Source of the DNA: JBBRCX01 sp038204465
GTDB lineage: Bacteria; Planctomycetota; Phycisphaerae; Tepidisphaerales; Tepidisphaeraceae
Length of the DNA stretch: 5,626 bases
NCBI GenBank assembly: GCA_038204465.1
Contig: JBBRCX010000179.1
Coordinates: 1 to 5,626, forward strand
Reading direction: 5' to 3'
The notes under the pieces were generated by a model. The model had not been told where the DNA came from, did no database searches, and saw only the letters and a list, made by a program, of their open reading frames with translations. The translations under genes were made by a program, and so were the position numbers. Shown piece by piece: positions 1-4,500 of the stretch. How positions within the stretch are numbered: the first letter of the stretch is position 1; every line of letters starts with the position of its first letter.

Positions 1-47
1 GGGGATTCATAAGCCCCGGGTCACAGGTTCGAGTCCTGTCGCTGCTA
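1..47 (+). tRNA. tRNA with CAT anticodon (probably tRNA-Met), 3' half, cut by the window start
   Basis: The sequence runs from the 5' strand of the anticodon stem (1-5) to the discriminator base A47. The anticodon loop is 6-12 (TTCATAA), giving anticodon CAT at 8-10. The 3' stem strand is 13-17, with four G-C pairs and an A5/G13 mismatch next to the loop. The variable loop is 18-22, the T arm is ACAGG/CCTGT around loop TTCGAGT (23-39), and the 3' acceptor strand is 40-46. CCA is not encoded, since TTC follows A47. A CAT anticodon is shared by elongator Met, initiator Met and lysidine-modified Ile tRNAs. The initiator-type run of three G-C pairs beside the loop is not complete, so elongator Met is favoured, but tRNA-Ile2 cannot be excluded without the 5' half. 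Positions 4-49 recur exactly at 1639-1684. Confidence 0.88.
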
Positions 48-49
48 TT
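4..49 (+). repeat. 46-bp direct repeat, left copy (tRNA 3' half)
   Basis: This stretch is identical to 1639-1684, with an offset of 1,635 bp. It begins one base before the anticodon-loop region and ends two bases past the discriminator base. The flanks on both sides differ between the copies. The repeat is the kind of segment used as an attachment core by tRNA-targeting integrases. No integrase is visible, so a plain tRNA gene duplication is equally possible. Confidence 0.95.
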
Positions 50-154
50 CATCCCTTTTCCCGCTTCTCATCCGCCCGCCCCCGACCGATTCTCCACAAA
101 ACCGAACCTCCGCCCTCCCACCAACGTCTGGCTGTATGCGGCGCCGTTGTCGGA

Positions 155-1495
155 TTGCTCCCTCTACGCGCGCATATGCATCCGGAGCGGAATGCGGACG
201 AATTGGTCATTCATCTTACTCTTGTCCCCTCCCCGGCTTCCTCGCATCGCCCGATCCGCGCCGCCCTCTACAGCGCCACCGACCTCGGAACGCTCGGCGG
301 CGCCTTCACTTACGCCCACGCCATGAACGCGTCCGGCCAGGTCGTCGGTTACTCCGAGCTCGATGACGGCTCCGTCCACGCCTTCCTGTACGACCCCGCC
401 CACGGCATGCAGGACCTTACGCTCCGCGGTGGCCAAACGCTCTCCGTCCAAGCAATCAACAATGCCGGCCTGATGACCGGATCCATGAACGTCGGCGGCG
501 CATCCCACCTTTTCCGCTGGAGCGGGCAAGGCGCCGTGCAGGACCTGGGTGCGCTCAACGGCGACTACGCGCAAACCATCGGCACCTCCATCAACGCCTC
601 GGGCCAGATCTCCGGCTGGGCTCGAACCGACTTCAGTTCCGACACCCACGCCTTCGTCTATGACGGCGCCACGCTCCGCGACCTGAACACATTGGGTCAA
701 TCCAGCAGCGCCGTCGCAATCAGCGACACCGGCCGCGTCACCGGCGACTGGCATGCATCGCCAACCTCCGGCGGGCGCGCCTTCCTGTATGACGCGATCC
801 ATGGCACCCGCGACATCGGAATCGGCGGCACCGGCAGCAGCGCTCAGGCGATGAACAAGAGCGGACAAATCGTCGGCAACTCCGCCACCGCCGGCAACGC
901 GCAATACCATCCCATGCTCTATAGCGGCGACGGTCCCATGCAGGACTTGGGCACCCTCGGCGGAACCTACGGCTACGCCAGCGGAATCAGCGAAAACGGC
1001 CTCGTCGTCGGCAGCTCCTACACCACCGGCAACGGGCGCTTCAGCGCCTTCCTCTTCGACGGTGTCGACCCAATGCAGGACCTCGGCTCGCTGGGCGGCT
1101 TCCAATCCGAAGCATGGCAGGTCAATTCCTCCGGCGTCGCCGTCGGATGGTCCAGCCTCGCCGATAATTTCACCTTCCACGCCTGGGTCTACGCCCAGGG
1201 CCAGCTCATGGACCTCAACACCTTCCTCCCGCCCGGCTCCGATGTAACCCTGACCAACGCCCGCTTCCTCAGCGAGACCGGCTACATCCTCGCCGACGGC
1301 ATCGACACCAACGGCAACGACCGCCAGTTCCTCTTTACCTCCGTCCCCGAGCCCAGCGCAGCGCTGCTCCTCGCCGCCGCCGCCCTATGCGTCACCACCC
1401 GGTCCCGCCGCCGACTCACGCTCGCAGATCGATTCCATCCCGACCACGTCGCCGCGATGGACGACCGCTTCAAGCGACTGATCGGAATGGCCTGA
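155..1495 (+). CDS. HAF-repeat extracellular protein with PEP-CTERM sorting signal; signal peptide apparently frameshifted
   Basis: The open frame (446 residues from TTG 155, or 439 from ATG 176) consists of about seven degenerate HAF-type repeats. Each has a core such as HAFLYD, HLFRWS, HAFVYD, RAFLYD, HPMLYS, SAFLFD or HAWVYA (residues 75-80, 118-123, 165-170, 208-213, 252-257, 297-302, 342-347). These alternate with DLGTLGG-like segments and with N-(A/S)-SGQ-VG-like turns, the pattern of the probable extracellular HAF family. The C terminus has VPEP (397-400), a hydrophobic stretch (401-413) and the basic cluster RSRRR (416-420), which is a PEP-CTERM signal for exosortase-dependent processing in the cell envelope. 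The N terminus in this frame is not a signal peptide. A better one, starting MRTNWSFILLLS at ATG 192, lies one frame away, so the true start is probably 192 with one base missing near 225-234. A charged 26-residue tail (421-446) after the arginine cluster is unusual for PEP-CTERM proteins. The function is unknown; a surface or matrix role is inferred from the sorting signal. The gene lies between the two tRNA copies. Confidence 0.85.
   Translation: MLPLRAHMHPERNADELVIHLTLVPSPASSHRPIRAALYSATDLGTLGGAFTYAHAMNASGQVVGYSELDDGSVHAFLYDPAHGMQDLTLRGGQTLSVQAINNAGLMTGSMNVGGASHLFRWSGQGAVQDLGALNGDYAQTIGTSINASGQISGWARTDFSSDTHAFVYDGATLRDLNTLGQSSSAVAISDTGRVTGDWHASPTSGGRAFLYDAIHGTRDIGIGGTGSSAQAMNKSGQIVGNSATAGNAQYHPMLYSGDGPMQDLGTLGGTYGYASGISENGLVVGSSYTTGNGRFSAFLFDGVDPMQDLGSLGGFQSEAWQVNSSGVAVGWSSLADNFTFHAWVYAQGQLMDLNTFLPPGSDVTLTNARFLSETGYILADGIDTNGNDRQFLFTSVPEPSAALLLAAAALCVTTRSRRRLTLADRFHPDHVAAMDDRFKRLIGMA
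184..230 (+). other. Out-of-frame signal-peptide start for the HAF protein
   Basis: GGAG at 184-187 precedes an ATG at 192-194. From this ATG the frame reads MRTNWSFILLLS, with a short basic N-region followed by a hydrophobic core, as in a Sec signal peptide. It continues into a C-rich run (TCCCCTCCCC, 225-234). Adding one base in that run joins it to the frame that reads PSPASSHRPIRAALYSATDL and then the HAF repeats. The four-base gap between GGAG and ATG is short for a ribosome binding site, so the start rests mainly on the peptide's character. Confidence 0.55.
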
Positions 1496-1617
1496 CGCCA
1501 ACACCCCTGGGCGGAATTGTCGCGGCCTGGATTGGGGTGGTATGCCAATGGGTGACTCACTCACCTGGACTGACGACATTCCCGGGGAGGAAATGATGAC
1601 CCCTTGCCAAACGACGA

Positions 1618-1682
1618 TGCAGCGTCGCTCAGTCGGCAGATTCATAAGCCCCGGGTCACAGGTTCGAGTCCTGTCGCTGCTA
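1618..1682 (+). pseudogene. Degenerate tRNA-CAT copy, D arm and anticodon stem partly deleted
   Basis: The 3' half from 1639 is identical to the tRNA at the window start. A recognisable 5' half precedes it: acceptor strand TGCAGCG (1618-1624), TC, then D-stem GCTC (1627-1630) and a D loop ending GGCAG (1635-1639). Six of the seven acceptor pairs with 1675-1681 form; only T1618/T1681 fails. Between the D loop and the anticodon loop, the 3' D-stem strand, the linker and most of the 5' anticodon-stem strand are missing. The gene is 65 nt instead of the usual 73-74, which implies loss of about 8 nt. Without a D stem or anticodon stem it is unlikely to give a working tRNA. CCA is not encoded. Confidence 0.8.
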
Positions 1683-1684
1683 TT
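1639..1684 (+). repeat. 46-bp direct repeat, right copy (tRNA 3' half)
   Basis: Identical to 4-49. Downstream of it the sequence (TTACACGTAG...) has no resemblance to what follows the left copy, so the duplication does not extend beyond the tRNA. Upstream, the likeness to a tRNA continues into the 5' half, which argues for a duplicated whole tRNA gene rather than a bare att fragment. Confidence 0.95.
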
Positions 1685-1722
1685 TACACGTAGACCCCTC
1701 CGGTTCGGGAGCACTGAGAATT

Positions 1723-1962
1723 GTGTTGCCATTAGCACAGACCACTGCGCCGCTTCAGACATCTCTGCAGTCATGGCTCAGCTTCGTATCAATCGTTCTT
1801 TGGCAAGCGATTCTGGTTTGCTCCATACTGCTCTTTAAACAGCCGCTTGAGGACCTACTGAAGCGCATTCAACGCGTGCGAACGAAAGGGATAATCGTCG
1901 AGATATCAACGAATGTCGCCGTTGCAGTGCCGAAGCGGGCGTCTGATCCGATCACAGGAGAA
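1723..1962 (+). pseudogene. N-terminal fragment of a small membrane-anchored protein
   Basis: From GTG 1723 the frame encodes a convincing N-terminal region: a hydrophobic segment around residues 18-38 (SWLSFVSIVLWQAILVCSI and on), then KQPLEDLLKRIQRVRTKG, an amphipathic basic stretch, then IIVEISTNVAVAVP. One membrane helix followed by a basic juxtamembrane segment (LxxLLxRIxxV) and a GxxVE-type strand is common in small bacterial hypothetical proteins. I do not recognise a named family. The frame stays formally open to 2514. After about residue 80 it becomes rich in Arg, Pro and Cys and lies antisense to the gene at 2195-2712, so the real protein is probably truncated. The 3' end given here is approximate. 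Third-position base use is less GC-biased than in neighbouring genes, which may indicate a different origin. It lies 40 bp after the defective tRNA, and a weak GAG at 1716-1718 precedes the start. Confidence 0.45.
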
Positions 1963-2194
1963 CACGTCGCTCTCATTCACAGCTGTTGGCGAGCGACGGA
2001 ACATGACAGGCGGTTCCCTGGGCATGATGTGCCGCACCGGCTGTACTGTCCTCGCCGGAGTGCTCGGCGCATCCGATGGCTGCCAAGAAGGGGTCCAGTC
2101 GTCCAGTCGCGAAATGAGTGTACCTTCAGCATGCCTCGTGGCCAAGTAGCCTGTTCGCCGGTTCGTGGCCCTTCGCCACCAACTCATCGTCGTT
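1963..2194. other. Stretch without a credible gene between convergent gene remnants
   Basis: Open frames exist on both strands here, but none has protein-like composition or a ribosome binding site. The only structure I see is the stem-loop at 2161-2183. The region lies between the truncated plus-strand membrane protein and the minus-strand propeller remnant. It probably contains the breakpoint that removed the end of the former. Confidence 0.5.
2161..2183 (-). terminator. Stem-loop just after the minus-strand gene end, possible terminator
   Basis: GTTCGTGG (2161-2168) and CCACCAAC (2176-2183) pair over eight positions with one internal mismatch, around a 7-nt loop. On the minus strand the hairpin begins 11 nt after the TGA at 2195-2197. 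No T-run follows, so a classical intrinsic terminator is not shown; it could instead protect the mRNA 3' end or be chance. Confidence 0.3.
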
Positions 2195-2712
2195 TCATCC
2201 CGACGTGCGGACAAGCGTCGCGCGGCTCGCGGAGCCGGTGTGGTTTCGGAAGTAGATGTGCAGACGGTCGTCCGGCGTTTCGACCCATTCGGGGCAATCG
2301 TAGCCCATGCCACTCCTGGTTTGCGGGAGCACCGGCCTGGGGTACTTTTCCCACGCGAGAAGATCTTTGTTGCGCGCCAGCCCAGAGCTCCAGCGGGCGG
2401 TGGTGTAGGGCTGATCGGTGCTGCCTTCGTACACCATGTCGTAATACGCTCCCTCTTTTCGGATGCTCCGCTTGCCGATGGTTCCGCAATCCCAGCCGCC
2501 CGACTCGCTCGTGAAATCCCGGCGGGCGTTCGAACACAGCTCAACACGCAAGCGGGAAAGGCGAACACATACGACGGCCACAGCGTTCCATTCACGAAGT
2601 CCTGTACTGGGGCGAGCCTGTCAGTCATCAGGCTTGGCGGCAGCCCAATACCGATCCAGCGCCTAAAGATGTGGCGCGGCCCATAGAAGGCGACGGTCTC
2701 GCCGCTGATCAT
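2195..2712 (-). pseudogene. GH43/GH32-like beta-propeller protein, C-terminal part, frameshifted
   Basis: Two overlapping minus-strand frames join into one protein. The upstream frame (from 2712) reads GETVAFYGPRHIF and then LAPVQDFVNGTLWPSYVFAF. The downstream frame (to TGA 2195) reads RLRVELCSNARRDF, WDCGTIGKRSIRKEG, YYDMVYEGSTDQPY, ARWSSGLARNKDLLAWEKYP, GYDCPEWVE and LHIYFRNHTGSASRAT. The succession of DxGTIG, K-(E/D)-G-xYYxxYEG, SSGLARSxDL-xWEK and GYDxPEWVE is the blade pattern of five-bladed-propeller glycosidase-like proteins (GH43/GH32/GH68/GH130 type). The precise family and substrate cannot be given. The switch falls at the TTTCCC run (about 2551-2559) and one extra base there restores a single frame. 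The remaining protein is about 172 residues, whereas such propellers usually exceed 300, so the N-terminal blades appear to be missing. No ribosome binding site precedes the ATG at 2712 or the in-frame ATG at 2628. It overlaps the end of the upstream hydrolase gene by 50 bp, in another frame. Confidence 0.6.
2551..2559 (-). other. Frameshift site in the propeller gene
   Basis: On the minus strand the run CTTTCCCGCT is where protein-like sequence changes frame. Before it, the frame ending FVNGTLWPSYVFAFP is good; after it, the frame beginning RLRVELCSNARRDF is good. The shift corresponds to one lost base in a T3C3 run. Confidence 0.6.
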
Positions 2713-3961
2713 CGGGCCGGGGAACGACCGCGTATTTCCCTATCGAGATTTCAACCCACATGGTGGACAAAGGTTCTTCGGCGGGGTTGAACACTTCGAT
2801 GAGGGCGTCGCCCCGATGCAGGGCGCCCTCGGGGACGCGCCACGAGTGTGTGGGGCCGGGGCGTTTGGGGGTTTGGTCCGGGGCGGGGCCGGCGAAGGAA
2901 CAGATTTCGCCGCTGGCGCGGACGACGAGTTGCTTCGCCGCCTCGTTCGTGGCAGGCGGAAGGTCGAGATGGAACTTTCGGCCGTGCGCCTGGACGACGC
3001 GCCCTTCACTTTCGGGACGGTCCGCTGGCGAGAGGCCCAGGCCCACCGATACAGGTTCCCCCGAGCGCGGGGCGGGACCGATGGGAATGCGGAACTCGGC
3101 CGACGGGCGGAAGCCGTAGTGCGTGAGCCGGTACGGCAGCGTGAAGGGCGGGGCGCCGCCCTGGGGCCAGATGTTCGGGGTGGTGAGCACGTGCCGCCGG
3201 GGCTTGCCCGCCAGCGTCTGCAGCGAGCCCAGCTCGCGGATGATCCGGTCGAACGTGCCGTCCCCCAGGGACGTGTCGCGGTCCATAAAGTTATAGAGAT
3301 AAATCTCATCGGCGCCGCGGTCGAGCAGCGTCGAGGCCGCGCCGCGCGCCGCTTCGAGCGTGAGGAACTGCAGCGGCGTAAATGGCACCCCCAACATCAT
3401 GCACTCGAGCCCTGCCGCCAGCCGGACGTTCGTGCCGTGCAGCATCTGCTTCCAGATTTCGATCGGCATGTCGAAGTCGGTGTTGCCGAAGCAAGGCGTG
3501 GGGATAATCCGCTCGACGATCCCCGCCCGCGCCCAGGCGCCGGCGTCGAAGCCCATGCGCAGGGCCGTCTCCGGAAACGACGGCACGCGCACGCACAGCT
3601 CGATGCGGTGCCCCAGCGAGCGGCCGCGCGATTCGGTCATGCGGCGCACGTCGGCGGTGAATGCATTGAGCAGCTCGACGGCTTCAGTCTCGCACCCCGG
3701 CCGCAGCGCCCAGGGTTGGCGCGACCAGTCGAGCTCCAGCGCGTCAACGTCGTAGCGGCCGAGCATCTCCCGGATGTAGTCGAGGTAGTGCTGGCGGACA
3801 GCCACGTGCCCGTAGTCGATGCCGCGGTCGCGCTCTGATTCAAACTCGCGGTAGCCGACGCGCCAGTAACTCGAGTTCTCGCGCCAGAGCGCATCGTGCA
3901 TGGAGCTGGTCGGGTCCTCCGCCACGTGAAGGTCGTTCATGCGAATGCTGAGCCAGGGCTT

Positions 3962-3996
3962 GACTCCGTACTCGCGGGTGCGGGCGAACCATCGCG
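3962..3996. repeat. 35-bp direct repeat, copy A, inside the hydrolase gene
   Basis: Identical to 4030-4064, offset 68 bp. On the minus strand it encodes RWFARTREYGV in the frame that continues downstream. The 33 bp between the copies (3997-4029) match nothing else I can see in the window. Because 68 is not a multiple of three, the insertion breaks the reading frame. Confidence 0.95.
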
Positions 3997-4029
3997 CCGG
4001 GATCAAGCTCGCCCTCGCGGCCATCTAAC

Positions 4030-4064
4030 GACTCCGTACTCGCGGGTGCGGGCGAACCATCGCG
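4030..4064. repeat. 35-bp direct repeat, copy B, inside the hydrolase gene
   Basis: Identical to 3962-3996. On the minus strand this copy continues correctly from the upstream part of the gene (DRGIDLYT before RWFARTREYGV). The frame then passes into the 33-bp spacer and stops at 4003-4005. Collapsing the two copies and dropping the spacer restores the gene. Confidence 0.95.
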
Positions 4065-4394
4065 TGTACAGGTCGATGCCGCGGTCCTGCAGCAACCTCA
4101 TGTTCGCGACCCAATGCCGGTAAGAATCCAGTCCCTCCGTCACGCCTTTGAAGAACGGCTGATCGTCGCCGGCCTTAGGGTCAAAGCCGTCCCAGAGGGT
4201 CTGTTTCACTTTGCTTGGGACGGCCGAGCGGTTCGCGTTGACGTTGAACGCCAGATGCGACACCTGCGTGTCGCGCGCGTACGCGTCTACCAGTGCGTCG
4301 ATGCCCTCGGGCGTCAGTTCCTCGGCTTTCCGGGAATAGACGAAATGGTTACAGTCTTCGTTGAGGATCAGGGGGGCACGGGTCATTTTTGATT

Positions 4395-4399
4395 TCTCC
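4395..4399 (-). promoter_or_regulatory. Ribosome binding site of the hydrolase gene
   Basis: GGAGA on the minus strand, 8 nt before ATG 4386, is a well-placed Shine-Dalgarno sequence. It selects 4386 as the start over the upstream open frame, which extends to 4569 with an arginine-rich, non-protein-like sequence lying antisense to nothing expected of a secreted enzyme. Confidence 0.75.
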
Positions 4400-4457
4400 G
4401 AACGTACGCGAGCGGTCGCTCCATCACCATGCCGACCCTCTCGCCTCCGGCAACTTT

Positions 4458-4500
4458 GATCACGGCGTACCCCATTCTGCGGGCTGCCTACGCCGCGATC
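4458..4500 (-). promoter_or_regulatory. Intercistronic stem-loop at the propeller gene stop codon
   Basis: GATCACGGCGTA (4458-4469) and TACGCCGCGATC (4489-4500) pair over 12 positions, one of them a G-T wobble on the minus-strand transcript, around a 19-nt loop. The stop codon (4499-4501) of the upstream propeller gene lies at the foot of the stem. The next gene starts about 70 nt further on. There is no T-run after the stem, so an mRNA stabilising or processing element, or a weak attenuator between the two genes, is more likely than an intrinsic terminator. Confidence 0.45.

Larger units (their letters stand above)
2663..4386 (-). pseudogene. Family-10-like glycosyl hydrolase (TIM barrel), disrupted by a 68-bp insertion
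   Basis: Translation starts at ATG 4386 (MTRAPLILNEDCNHF), with GGAGA 8 nt upstream. The frame is good to residue 119 (LYTRWFARTREYGV), then runs into TGA at 4003-4005 within foreign sequence. Coding resumes in another frame with a second copy of RWFARTREYGV followed by KPWLSIRMND and continues to TAG at 2663. Removing 68 bp gives a continuous 551-residue protein. Barrel motifs, numbered on that reconstruction, include VSHLAFNVNANR (43-54), KPWLSIRMND (120-129), YDVDALELDWSRQPW (189-203, the acidic strand typical of glycosyl-hydrolase-like TIM barrels), IELCVRVPSFPE (239-250) and DFDMPIEIWKQML (281-293), then a strand with EIYLYNFMD. From about residue 360 a beta-rich C-terminal domain follows. 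There is no obvious signal peptide. The family is frequent in Planctomycetota, Verrucomicrobiota and Lentisphaerota, mostly annotated as hypothetical or as family 10 glycosylhydrolase; substrate unknown. It is the middle gene of a head-to-tail group of three. A free-standing start at 4024 (MAARASLIPA) is an artefact of the inserted bases. Confidence 0.78.

Noticed and set aside
164..1180. Minus-strand open frame of 338 codons
   Set aside because: It is antisense to the HAF-repeat gene, with a biased Gly/Ala/Val composition that mirrors the repeats; a shadow of high GC content.
1517..1546. Possible promoter TTGTCG ... TATGCC before the second tRNA
   Set aside because: Both boxes match poorly and the 18-bp spacing is not ideal; random in GC-rich DNA.
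1385..1774. Minus-strand open frame of 129 codons containing SDRTRTCDPGLMNLPT
   Set aside because: This is the well-known false peptide produced by reading a tRNA gene on the opposite strand; it matches the tRNA copy at 1618-1682.
1593..1838. Small plus-strand frame (MMTPCQTT...) preceded by GGGGAGG
   Set aside because: The purine run ends only 2 nt before the ATG and the frame reads straight through the tRNA copy; the peptide is not protein-like.
1913..2149. Plus-strand frame of 78 codons containing MTGGSLGMMCRTGC
   Set aside because: Cys- and Ser-rich, with no ribosome binding site and no lipobox in a proper signal peptide; it lies in the presumed breakpoint region.
2816..3838. Plus-strand open frame of 340 codons
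   Set aside because: It is antisense to the hydrolase gene, rich in Arg and Ala, without domain motifs or a ribosome binding site.
3997..4029. 33-bp spacer considered as a CRISPR-like spacer between 35-bp repeats
   Set aside because: There are only two repeat copies and each is coding sequence of the hydrolase gene; no array, leader or cas gene.
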